DNA from: Ridgeia piscesae
Taxonomy: Eukaryota > Annelida > Polychaeta > Sabellida > Siboglinidae
Direction: 5' to 3'
Assembly: GCA_025642075.2 (NCBI GenBank)
Contig: JAODUO010000073.1
Coordinates: 427,001-491,000 of the forward strand
Length of the DNA: 64,000 nucleotides
The position numbers and the translations under genes are program-made. Position 1 is the first letter of the stretch, and each line of letters opens with the position of its first letter. Below are positions 40,804 through 52,485 of this stretch, in pieces. Below the pieces are notes generated by a model that was given only the letters and a program-made list of their open reading frames with translations, was not told the DNA's origin and ran no database searches.

Positions 40804-41691
40804 GTCCACTGGTGTGTGTTTGTGCTCTAGATCTGAGGTTAGACATCACTGGAGATGGTAAAGAGTGAAATTAGTGCGTAGATGGAAGCAAGTGAATGTC
40901 TGAGGTATATGCCGTGATGGGTGGCACTTGTCCAGTTATACTAACTGAATACTGAAAAATGTGTAATGTCAAAAGTTAGTTATTTTTGGAAAACTGCGTA
41001 ATGGATGCGTTTCTGAAAGTGTTGGTTGTAATTTACACAAAAGGCTGCATTATGGAATTATTTTGTGTGCAATCCTTGTGTTTTGTTGTGGATGACATGC
41101 TTGTTTCTGTTTATAAAAAGTCATCACAATGCTAATAACATACTGTACAAAGGAATTCAGTGATTTACCCACAAAGGAAAGAGCACCTAGATATATCAGT
41201 TTGTTGAAACAGATCACAATTATTGATAACAAATAATTTAAAATCTTGGGAAAGCTTTTTACTGAATTTTTGTCAATGGTTTCATTAGTGTGCTTGTTGC
41301 ATTTCCACATCATCTTAATTTAATCATATTTGCAGAGCCTAAGACATTCAGAATCTGTGTTTGGATTATTTAAATTGTGCTGTCACTTGTATTGTAATAC
41401 GTCCAATGAAGATATGTAAATGTCTAGTTTTCACAGGGTATCCCACATGTTAGTGTATTCAAAAAGAGCATTTATATTTATTATGTATAAACATATAAGT
41501 TTTCATTGCATTTGGCTTGTTTGAAGAAAAAAATGTTGATGATATTATATATTTGTACCAGATTTCCAGTTATAATAATGAAGCATAATGTTTTCTATAG
41601 TGAATCTAGTATTCCGTGGTGCTGCAAATTACAGCAAGAGTCCACAAATTAATACTGAATAATAATCTAGTTGTTAATTTTTATAATATTA

Positions 41692-41697
41692 AATAAA
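41692..41697 (+). terminator. Candidate SLC35B2 poly(A) signal
   Basis: AATAAA about 890 bases after the stop codon; a second AATAAA follows within about 15 bases. Use is not proven. Confidence 0.35.
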
Positions 41698-41699
41698 AC

Positions 41700-43754
41700 A
41701 TACTCAAATAAATATCAAATTATTCATGGAACTAAATAATAAAGTAAAACATTTAATACATCAATGGTCAATGACTCGATGGCACCATGATTCAGAGTAT
41801 ACATAGGATTACATAATTTGATAAAATTTGTAAAAAAAAAATACCAGTCACTATAGAATTAATTATGTTTATTTTAAAACTCAAAGGAGAGTGAACAAAT
41901 GTTTAGGCTGAGTCAATCCATTTTGTAATTAGGTGCTTATCGTTGTCCTTGTTTTGCTTGAGTTGGTGTATATGGAATCTTTCCCAGATGTATATAAAGT
42001 GGGTTGCAATGATCTCTGGGTAAGTCACAGAATCTCGATGATAGTGATACCTTTGTCGCAAATAACTACAAAGAAAGTCAGTGACCTGAGTGAGAGTGAA
42101 TAATGTGTTTGTCACAGACGAGTCAACGCCACTCCGGTCAGGCCCACATACGATTGCTTAAAGTAGAGCGGCTGAACAACTTATATTTTTTATAAGTCTT
42201 ATGACCGACAGTTTTTTGATGGTGGATATATCGTTAATCATGATGACAGTTGACTAATGCTTCTTCACAGGTGCATGGTGGACAGCAAACTTACAACACA
42301 TGGTTTAGAAGTCACGTGTACTTAGCATAGATCCTGTGGTGCCAATTTAGAACAATGTAGGTATATTTAAATATTTAACTGCTGAAGTTAAAGTCAACAG
42401 TTTGTTATTCCATGCTGCATGTGAAGCACCGATGGTCAGTGGTCATTGTCCAGGCAGTTATGCTGGACATAAAACTGTAAGTTATGTACTGTGTGTCATT
42501 TGGGGCAACAGAATGTGTGTCATAATTATATAGATTGGTGGTGAAAATGAATATTACAATGTTATGTGGATGTAAATAGGTTTACAGGTAGAAAAGTCAA
42601 CAGGTGCACTAGTAATTGTCTTTGCAGAATGTTAATGTGAGTGAATATTATTAAGAGCCTAAACTGTTCAACCATGGAAATTGTATATTTAATCTGTCTA
42701 TGGTATAAGTTATTTACGTAGCATGACATTACAAATAATGCTGCAAATTTCTGGTTAACAGGTTTTGGATATACATTGTACAACCAATGGTAATTACAGG
42801 TTTGCTTCGTTTACAGCACTATGCAAATGAGCTGTGTTGATGGTTTGGTTTCTTTGCTACCAATGGCACTTTAGGTACTTGTAATTATTACCCGGTGATG
42901 GGATGGCTACATATGTAAATGTTACACATGTAAAATAGAAATACTGGCTGAGGATGCCAATTTGGCACGTATCAATGTTTACCTGATATGCAAAACATAT
43001 TGAGCAGGTCTGAGTTTTTATAGTACCTTCACAATTTGAGAATATGAGGCAAAACTGTGTATTGGAATATATCCCCTCAGCACCATTTCATTTGGGAATT
43101 GTAGAAAATGTGTTATTCGGTAAATTAAAACTTCACAGTGACAAATAACAATGTAAGTGTAGGTGAATTGGCTTGAGTATAAGGGTAATTTGTTATTATA
43201 ATGGGAAAACACACGTCAAATTGGTGTGAAATATCCATTTCCTGTCCGTATTTTTTTCTTAGGAGATAAACATTGATGTGTGCATTGTGGTTTCAAGTTT
43301 TCTGTTCTGTTCTAAAAAGAACATCTCTAGATTTGCTCATCAAAGCGCAACAACATCAAACATTTTTAGTCATAGAAACTGAATATGATAAAAGTGTTAG
43401 CAGACAGGATCTGGTTTCGTGATATATAAAAAAAGGCATGCACTTCCTCGCGTGTTTCAAAACTGTGTTTGTTGTTGACGTACTGTAGACAGTAGACAAT
43501 GAAAGTCCTGATGTTGATGAGTAAAGCTAAACCATTACTACACTAGATACTGTTACTTCTGAGAAAAAATCAAAAAATTATACAATGATTGATGTATGGA
43601 TGATATTACAATGCACTTAATGTGTAACTCAAACTCCTTTAAGTTGATTCTTTACTTAAGGTGACTTTTCTTATGTCCCAGTTTTCTTTGTGTCTTGTCT
43701 GATAATTGTATACAATATTCCACATAAATCAACTTCTTCAGTAATACAGTTGAA
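41700..43754. other. Gene-poor spacer
   Basis: No gene, RNA or repeat recognised. Confidence 0.4.
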
Positions 43755-44000
43755 ATATTTCCTTGTGACGAGGAGAAGTAGGCCGAGGTTGTATGGGTAT
43801 ATTATAGTGAAAGGACGACATGGCCAGGGTAAAAGGCTGCACAAAGTCAGTGGTGGAGAGGACGACTCCAGTTGGCAGGCCAAGGAAGATCTGGCGGGAT
43901 TCTGTCTACAGACTTGAGTCGACTCATATCAACCCACAGGATGCTCCGGACTGTACTAATGGAAGAAAGACATTCGGGAGAAAGACGAACCCTGAAGTGC
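43755..44000 (+). mobile_element. LINE C-terminal fragment
   Basis: The plus strand reads 'GHVARVKGCTKSV', then 'TPVGRPRKIWRDSVYRLEST' and 'INPQDAPD', the common closing part of non-LTR retrotransposon proteins (GRPRKxW motif). No other part of the element is visible. Confidence 0.55.
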
Positions 44001-44009
44001 CTGGAAACG

Positions 44010-44829
44010 CTGCCATTAAACGAATAGGATTTCAACTGGTTAAATCCATTTTGCATCTTGCCACTACTAAAAAATATCAAAAGTTTGTTTGATAGATGTT
44101 TTTACCATATTCTTATTGACTTTGTATTTAGTGATGCTTTCGTATTGACATTTCTCTTACCGGGTGATTTAGTATTCATTGAAGATAACACAGCATGCCA
44201 CATCAATTGGTGGTCGTGGTGAAGACAATGGGAAGGCAGTTGCAGAATTGTTTTTATGCCACCCCGTGTTTCTTTTGTTATAATTATACGTTTTTACTTT
44301 GAGTGCAGAAATGGCACATTGCTTAGAAAGTTATGTCGTTGTTGTTTATTGTTGTGGTAGTAATTCTTTGCTTTAAAATAAAGTTGATGTTCTTCTGTCC
44401 ATAATATTACATGCAGAACATAATGATTAGATTACGCACTCGCGATAGATGCTGTTAATTGACACATCTCACAGTAGGAGTCGCTACAGGTCAGTGGAGA
44501 CGTAACTGTTCCCGAGTCCCGTGTAATTACACCAGCCGTGTCGGCCAGTAAAGATCTATGTCCTATCTGTCCCCATTTGTTAGCCAAGTAGCTTAATTGC
44601 TTGTAATATACTCCGCCTGTCTCTTTCTTGTGGTCACAGGAAAGTGATACCTTTAGAGAAAATCACCTTAACAAATATTCTTCGGGATAGTTATTTTATA
44701 TACACTGTATAATAATAATTATTGTCCAGTCATAGAATGGATAAACACCTTGCACTTTGGAGGATGCATAACAAATAACACTAAATCACATCACATAGTA
44801 ATGCATGTATACAGTAAAATCAAGTCTAT
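44010..44829. other. Gene-poor spacer
   Basis: No gene or RNA recognised. Confidence 0.4.
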
Positions 44830-45317
44830 AAATATATTAAGATTTGTGACAATCTGACCAGCTACAAACGTCTACTGAAGACACATTTTTTTCGTATCGC
44901 ATATTAGTGTAATTCGACATGAACATTATTAATTGTTTTACTAGATTATTTGGTAATATTATCAATACATAATTATACACTAATTTATTGGCATTATTAT
45001 TACATAATTATTATGATTATTTTACAGTTTTAACATATACAAAACTAGTTATTACTAATAATAGTTATACCTATACCGTCATTTATCAGTCTCATTGCAA
45101 TGTAATTATACACTAGACCGGTTATTATGTGTTTCTATGATTAATACGTAATTTATTTATATACCTATACATATTTTTTACATTTACTTTAAAATACTAA
45201 TATTTGTCTTATTGTATACATATATCTTTTTATGTCTTTTAAATTGTAATATGTTGTGAAGCACCACGAACGATTATGGATGGGGTGCTAAACCAAATAA
45301 ATATTTTATTATTAAAT
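44830..45317 (+). mobile_element. LINE 3' end with TTATTA tail
   Basis: At about 44851-44907 the plus strand reads 'DNLTSYKRLLKTHFFRIAY' before a stop, matching the usual end of L2/CR1-like reverse transcriptases. It is followed by an AT-rich 3' region ending 'GGTGCTAAACCAAATAAATA' and TTTTATTATTA. It is 5'-truncated. The 53/54-bp minisatellite begins about 165 bases further on. Confidence 0.55.
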
Positions 45318-45481
45318 GATAGCTGTAAAATAGATCAAGTACTGGAATAAATATGCTAAAAACGGTATGACAGTATTATAAGATAAATAAATATATTTGA
45401 TAAAACAACATTGCAGTGGCAATGGGAAATTATGTCGTTGGCATCTGCACATCTCAAGACGATTGCAAGAGAGAGCTGGAG

Positions 45482-48430
45482 TCAATTCTGGAAGGGAGTC
45501 TCGACCACAGTGGCAACAGAGAGACTGGAAGGCCAATTCTGGAATGGAAAGTCTCGACCACAGTGGCAACAGAGAGACTGGAAGGCTCAATTCTGGAATG
45601 GCAGTCTCGACCACAGTGGCAACAGAGAGACTGGAAGGCTCAATTCTGGAATGGCAGTCTCGACCACAGTGGCAACAGAGAGACTGGAAGGCTCAATTCT
45701 GGAATGGCAGTCTCGACCACAGTGGCAACAGAGAGACTGGAAGGCTCAATTCTGGAATGGCAGTCTCGACCACAGTGGCAACAGAGAGACTGGAAGGCTC
45801 AATTCTGGAATGGCAGTCTCGACCACAGTGGCAACAGAGAGACTGGAAGGCTCAATTCTGGAATGAGTCTCGACCACAGTGGCAACAGAGAGACTGGGAA
45901 GGCCCAATTCTGGAATGGCAGTCTCGACCACAGTGGCAACAGAGAGACTGGAAGGCTCAATTCTGGAAGGGAGTATCGACCACAGTGGCAACAGAGAGAC
46001 TGGGAAGGCCCAATTCTGGAATGGCAGTCTCGACCGCAGTGGCAACAGAGAGACTGGGAAGGCTCAATTCTGGAATGAGTCTCGACCACAGTGGCAACAG
46101 AGAGACTGGGAAGGCCCAATTCTGGAATGGCAGTCTCGACCACAGTGGCAACAGAGAGACTGGGAAGGCTCAATTCTGGAATGGCAGTCTCGACCACAGT
46201 GGCAACAGAGAGACGGGGAAGGGCCCTCAATTCTGGAATGGCAGTCTCGACCACAGTGGCAACAGAGAGACTGGGAAGGCCCAATTCTGGAATGGCAGTC
46301 TCGACCGCAGTGGCAACAGAGAGACTGGAAGGCTCAATTCTGGAATGGCAGTCTCGACCACAGTGGCAACAGAGAGACTGGAAGGCTCAATTCTGGAATG
46401 GCAGTCTCGACCACAGTGGCAACAGAGAGACTGGAAGGCTCAATTCTGGAATGGAGTCTCGACCACAGTGGCAACAGAGAGACTGGGAAGGCCCAATTCT
46501 GGAATGGCAGTCTCGACCACAGTGGCAACAGAGAGACTGGAAGGCTCAATTCTGGAATGGCAGTCTCGACCACAGTGGCAACAGAGAGACTGGGAAGGCT
46601 CAATTCTGGAATGAGTCTCGACCACAGTGGCAACAGAGAGACTGGGAAGGCCCAATTCTGGAATGGCAGTCTCGACCTCAGTGGCAACAGAGAGACTGGG
46701 AAGGCTCAATTCGGAATGAGTCTCGACCACAGTGGCAACAGAGAGACTGGGAAGGCTCAATTCGGAATGAGTCTCGACCACAGTGGCAACAGAGAGACTG
46801 GGAAGGCCCAATTCTGGAATGGCAGTATCGACCACAGTGGCAACAGAGAGACTGGGAAGGCCCAATTCTGGAATGGCAGTATCGACCACAGTGGCAACAG
46901 AGAGACTGGGAAGGCCCAATTCTGGAATGGCAGTCTCGACCACAGTGGCAACAGAGAGACTGGGAAGGCTCAATTCTGGAATGGCAGTCTCGACCACAGT
47001 GGCAACAGAGAGACTGGGAAGGCCCAATTCTGGAATGGCAGTCTCGACCACAGTGGCAACAGAGAGACTGGGAAGGCCCAATTCTGGAATGGCAGTATCG
47101 ACCACAGTGGCAACAGAGAGACGGGGAAAGGGCCCTCAATTCTGGAATGGCAGTCTCGACCACAGTGGCAACAGAGAGACTGGGAAGGCCCAATTCTGGA
47201 ATGGCAGTATCGACCACAGTGGCAACAGAGAGACTGGGAAGGCTCAATTCGGAATGAGTCTCGACCACAGTGGCAACAGAGAGACTGGGAAGGCTCAATT
47301 CTGGAATGAGTCTCGACCACAGTGGCAACAGAGAGACTGGGAAGGCCCAATTCTGGAATGGCAGTCTCGACCTCAGTGGCAACAGAGAGACTGGGAAGGC
47401 CCAATTCTGGAATGGCAGTATCGACCACAGTGGCAACAGAGAGACTGGGAAGGCCCAATTCTGGAATGGCAGTATCGACCACAGTGGCAACAGAGAGACT
47501 GGGAAGGCCCAATTCTGGAATGGCAGTCTCGACCACAGTGGCAACAGAGAGACTGGGAAGGCCCAATTCTGGAATGGCAGTATCGACCACAGTGGCAACA
47601 GAGAGACTGGAAGGCTCAATTCTGGAATGGCAGTATCGACCACAGTGGCAACAGAGAGACTGGGAAGGCCCAATTCTGGAATGGCAGTATCGACCACAGT
47701 GGCAACAGAGAGACTGGGAAGGCCCAATTCTGGAATGGCAGTATCGACCACAGTGGCAACAGAGAGACTGGGAAGGCTCCAATTCTGGAATGGCAGTCTC
47801 GACCACAGTGGCAACAGAGAGACTGGGAAGGCCCAATTCTGGAATGGCAATCTCGACCACAGTGGCAACAGAGAGACTGGGAAGGCCCAATTCTGGAATG
47901 GCAGTCTCGACCACAGTGGCAACAGAGAGACTGGGAAGGCTCAATTCTGGAATGGCAGTATCGACCACAGTGGCAACAGAGAGACTGGGAAGGCCCAATT
48001 CTGGAATGGCAGTATCGACCACAGTGGCAACAGAGAGACTGGGAAGGCCCAATTCTGGAATGGCAGTCTCGACCACAGTGGCAACAGAGAGACGGGGAAA
48101 GGGCCCTCAATTCTGGAATGGCAGTCTCGACCTCAGTGGCAACAGAGAGACTGGGAAGGCCTCAATTCTGGAATGGCAGTATCGACCACAGTGGCAACAG
48201 AGAGACTGGGAAGGCTCAATTCTGGAATGGCAGTCTCGACCACAGTGGCAACAGAGAGACTGGGAAGGCTCAATTCTGGAATGGCAGTATCGACCACAAT
48301 GGCAACAGAGAGACTGGGAAGGCTCAATTCTGGAATGGCAGTATCGACCACAGTGGCAACAGAGAGACTGGGAAGGCTCAATTCTGGAATGGCAGTCTCG
48401 ACCACAGTGGCAACAGAGAGACTGGGAAAG
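45482..48430. repeat. 2.9-kb minisatellite of 53/54-bp units, about 55 copies
   Basis: Unit: GTCTCGACCACAGTGGCAAC, AGAGAGACTGG(G)AAGGCYC, AATTCTGGAATGGCA. Early units (to about 45870) are 53 bp (GGAAGGCTC); later ones are mostly 54 bp (GGGAAGGCCC), with TCTCGACC/TATCGACC variants. A rare variant with GACGGGGAA and GGGCCCTC recurs near 46213, 47121 and 48092, about 17-18 units apart, which suggests duplication of long blocks. The unit has no stop codon in any of six frames, so long frames (up to 567 codons) run on both strands. Frames encode 18-residue repeats such as GSLDHSGNRETGKAQFWN. I regard these as repeat artefacts unless transcripts say otherwise. Confidence 0.95.
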
Positions 48431-48489
48431 CTATTGAGTTGATGTGGCTCTTAAGTTATCACTTGACTCTCATGGCAACAAAATGACTT

Positions 48490-48553
48490 GAGTATATATA
48501 TATGTATATATATGTATATATATGTATATATTTTATATATGTATATATATATA

Positions 48554-48620
<67 letters not shown>
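48490..48620. repeat. AT microsatellite
   Basis: TATATATG units followed by a long TA run, just after the minisatellite. Confidence 0.95.
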
Positions 48621-48624
<4 letters not shown>

Positions 48625-51200
48625 CATGTTTGGATAACTATTCGAGAGTTTAATAGTTTCCACATATGTTGACCTCTTCTGTTTTATATTTCTGAGTTAT
48701 GGCAATCGCATCCAGATGCACTGGACAGAGCTTGACATGGCAGGGAGACTGAGGTAGGTGGGTGGAATTATGAGTTGATAACCAAGCGAGCTCTGACTCT
48801 TCTACGAGTTTTAGGAGGGGACGACCACACAGTAGTTCTAGTTCTTTGGTGGGTTGGTTAGTGTCATGGTTTACATCATGGTTTCCATTGTTTCAACAGA
48901 AGTTAGTTTCCCGTGGTCTAATCATATTGTACTTCAGGTGTTAATAATAATGTTTACATTTACCTTATTTACACACTAAGGGTCTGGTAATATTTTATGT
49001 TGCTATTCACATCTTTCCTTGTGAAATTTGCTTATCTACAAAGGTTTGGCTCTTCGACTGTTTTGTTGTGTTCACTCTGTAATGAATGGCATTCAGACTA
49101 CAGGTGTGGCTGGGGGAGTCTGGCCAACTACAGGTGTGACTCTGACAGTGTCAGGCCATCCAAGGGTGGACAAGGCACCTGATACAGGGTAGCTGGAGGC
49201 AGCGATTGGTGACCAAGCAATTGTTAGTGGTGATGGTGGAAAGTCATGCAGAGATAGCCAGGTCTGTGACCACCATGGCATACAGCATGTGCCTAACATA
49301 ACATATGTTCCAGACACATATAACTTCAAAGTTTTTGAGCAAACCAGTTTCATTGAGTTTTCCTTGGATGTTGCTTTGAAGGAGTTCCAGGCAGAGAGAT
49401 CACTTGGGCTGTCCTAGACAGAAGCTATGAGTTATTGGGCCCCAAGTGAAAATAGGACAACCTTTGGAGTCACTGCATATTGATTGATATCTTAAGTACA
49501 TATGGTCATTTTGAATTTCACCGGAGTGGGTGGGTCATCAAATTCATGATAAGACTGCATGCAGTGAAAACTTAAATACTATTGGGACCATTTTACTGGT
49601 AAAACATTACAGCCCTCCCTTCCGATTGCAGCTACGTATACGAAGTGTGAAAAGGTTATGATTCAGTAATGACACTGCACCAAATCACGTTAATTATGAA
49701 GGAATAAGGTCATATGGTTGTAACATTTGTACAACTTCATTTGTATTGATAAGTTTTCATTAAAAGATGTGTGGCGAGTGACTGGCCACAGCTTGTATTG
49801 TAAACTGTTCTGACTGAACAGATGTTAAGGTTTCATTACAATCGATTTACTAACTCAAACATCCAACCAGTTTCCATTGTTTTCCCCATTCTTTATTCTG
49901 AAGTCCATCAGATATCAGGGTTGAAAATGTAGCAATAGCAATAGTAGCAAATTTATACTTAAGCTGATATTAACAGAATGGTAAAACCTACCAAAACCAA
50001 AAATTTACTTGCTATACAAACAACTACTCTTGCAAAATTAATCCATATTTAATGATACACAAACTAAACAGTAGCAATATTGTTAGTAAAAATGATAAAT
50101 AAAATGTTGCTAAAAAAAAAGCACCATATATGCATAATACACACTTATACTGAATATCATTTATATATATATATATGTATATATATATACATATGTATGT
50201 ATATATGTGTATATATATAAGCAATAAATTTCACCAAGTAGATGCACAATAATTCTGCACATATTGACTATGCACTTGCAGGAAGCCGAATGAGATTATA
50301 CCTGATATGTCTGCGGTACTAACGTTCTCTAGAATAAGTGATTTCCTACATTTTACCTGACTTGATAAGACCAAACAGACGTGACTAAAGGTGTGGCCTG
50401 ATTAGAGAGGTGGTCTGATTAGAGAGGCTGGTCAGATATAATATGGTGATTTCTATTGGGCCTAAATCCTTAAAAAAAACAATGTCAGAGGCACTCCGAG
50501 ACAATGGAATTGGTCAATCTCAAAACTGATTTCAAGTTGTTATCAGATAAACAGTTGTGTTTTAATTACACTGGAACTGTGCAAAAGTTTCTACTGATCT
50601 AACACTAGAGGAAGTGTATTCGAAGAGTATGTGCACTTCCAAAAACGTCTTTTTATTGTCAGCATTGACCCTTGGCACCAAAAGTAACTCGGCTTTGGAT
50701 GGTCAAAGCTGGATAGGTTTTCTTACATTTGCAAATTTATTAACATTATCATAATCAAAAACGTGTTTGTTTTTTGCATTTAATATGAAAATTTTAAACC
50801 AAGTGGTGTATTAGCTGATTATATTTCTGTCACATGTGACAATGACATTTCAGATGAATACTGAGCAGAAATGGCTGGTGTATAAAATACATTCAGAATT
50901 AGTTTTAAATGGTTTTCAATTGTAAACAAAGATACTGTGTTAGAACAGTCATGCCCAGAAGGTAGTTTCAAAGGGGCGGCCATTTTGAATGGGTCTAGTG
51001 TAATTAATTCAAACTGTATAAGTTGTGTCTTCCACCAGGCCATTCAAAGTTATCCGACACATTTTCATTACACACCCCTTTTCCAACACTATCTTAACAC
51101 TTTATGTATTTTGTTAACTGCTTGTGTTATGTAAAAACAAACATGCTCAAGGAACTGGCTGCATAATGACACAATATTATAGAAAATACACCTTGAATAC
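48621..51200. other. Gene-poor spacer
   Basis: Only a short AT run (50161-50218) was noted. No exon or RNA gene recognised. Confidence 0.4.
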
Positions 51201-51330
51201 CACATGACTATATTTAGGTACAGGTGTATAACAAAATATAATTCCATCACTTTCTATGTGTAACGTACAAAATAATATATTTCCCAATCACCCAAATAAT
51301 ACCAGCACTAACAGATCTAATATGGCATAT
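51201..51330 (-). repeat. Diverged copy of the PRORP tail sequence
   Basis: About 125 bases similar (roughly three quarters identical by eye) to 52199-52317, in the same orientation about 1 kb away. The minus strand reads 'ICHIRSVSAGIIWVIGKY' here and 'FCRIRSVTAGIIWVIGRY' in PRORP exon 7. Of 16 aligned codons, 10 are identical, 3 synonymous and 3 conservative changes. It could be a tandem-duplicated terminal exon piece or two copies of a dispersed repeat. Confidence 0.6.
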
Positions 51331-51975
51331 ATCAGCGGAGTGGTTGTGGCTGGCAACTTGTAACATTTTGCTTCTTAAAGAAAATGATAAAATATAGCAA
51401 TTGTTTACATTGAACCAACACCAGTACATTCATAACCAAACAATAACAAACCTCTTAGATGACAAATCATTCTGTTACTAGATCAAATGCGATGTTAAAA
51501 TACAGGCACATTACTAGCATAAGGCACGAATACAGTAAAAATGTAAAGTAGATGCAAAATGATTACATGGCTAGGAAGTCAAATATGGTTTGGTACCACA
51601 GCATGTTAATCTTTTGACACATGTAAATGCTTCAACTTCCCCTGACTAACTTGGATAAAGTCAACTTATCTGGAGAACTTATACTTATAAGTTTCCTTTT
51701 GTCATGTACTTTTTATATGACTAAGTAACACGTAGGCCCAATGCATATGAAGACTATCCACACTTAAAATAAATTATGTAGGAGATCTCTAATATGGATA
51801 ACAAAAATACACCTTCCACCGTGATGTCATCATTTCATTGTCATTACAATTAATGTTTAGCTAATTATATGTCCATTTCTCTAGGACCTTTATAATGTTA
51901 TATCACATCATTGGGAAGGAAAAATATGGTAAAAAATATGTATTTTGTTGTTGTACACTGAGTTATATCTTGTGT

Positions 51976-51979
<4 letters not shown>

Positions 51980-52040
<61 letters not shown>
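51980..52040. repeat. CA then AT microsatellite
   Basis: Short CA run followed by about 50 bases of TA repeats, just downstream of PRORP. Confidence 0.95.
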
Positions 52041-52041
<1 letters not shown>

Positions 52042-52161
52042 GACAAACAATTTAACCTGAAGATAATCAACTGCACAAGTATCAAATAACTCAAAAACAC
52101 TCCTTGTGGCTTCAACTGCTGAGACAAGACACATTCAGTCACTGATAAAATGGGTATTCAG

Positions 52162-52485
52162 TTACTGTGATGCCACTACTGAAAGTATCATGCATATGCC
52201 ACATGATCGTATAAAGATATAGCAAAATACAAGTCCATCACGTTCCAGGTATGATGTATAAAAATAATATCTCCCAATCACCCAAATGATACCAGCTGTG
52301 ACAGATCGAATACGGCAAAACATCCTCTGATGACGCGTCATGACGAGCGTCACTTTTGTCACATGACATGTCAGGCACAGCCACTTTGTGGCTAGTTGGA
52401 AGGATGTTTTCTTCGTGCCGTCACTGATGGGGATGTGCCAGCCTCCTGGTGCCTGCTGCACGGCCGTCTCATGTATGTCTGGCCA
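52162..52485 (-). CDS. PRORP: PRORP last exon with repeat-like C-terminal tail
   Basis: Acceptor CTCCCAG then 'WPDIHETAVQQAPGGWHIPI' with the zinc-ligand His, and 'ATKWLCL' with the zinc-ligand Cys at 52372-52390. Known PRORP proteins end within a few residues of this Cys. Here the frame stays open for 69 more residues (52371-52165), including 'IRSVTAGIIWVIGRYY', before TAA. Part of this tail is repeated at 51201-51330. Either the protein has gained a tail, or a donor in 52330-52380 splices to an undetected short last exon. Confidence 0.8.
   Translation of the reverse strand, partial: WPDIHETAVQQAPGGWHIPISDGTKKTSFQLATKWLCLTCHVTKVTLVMTRHQRMFCRIRSVTAGIIWVIGRYYFYTSYLERDGLVFCYIFIRSCGICMILSVVASQ

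Noticed and set aside
40480..40868. Frames overlapping the SLC35B2 second exon
   Set aside because: Shadows of the GC-rich SLC35B2 coding exon.
45397..48486. Frames of 370-567 codons across the minisatellite
   Set aside because: All six frames are open because the unit has no stops. There is no start context, domain or splice support, so they are not listed as genes.
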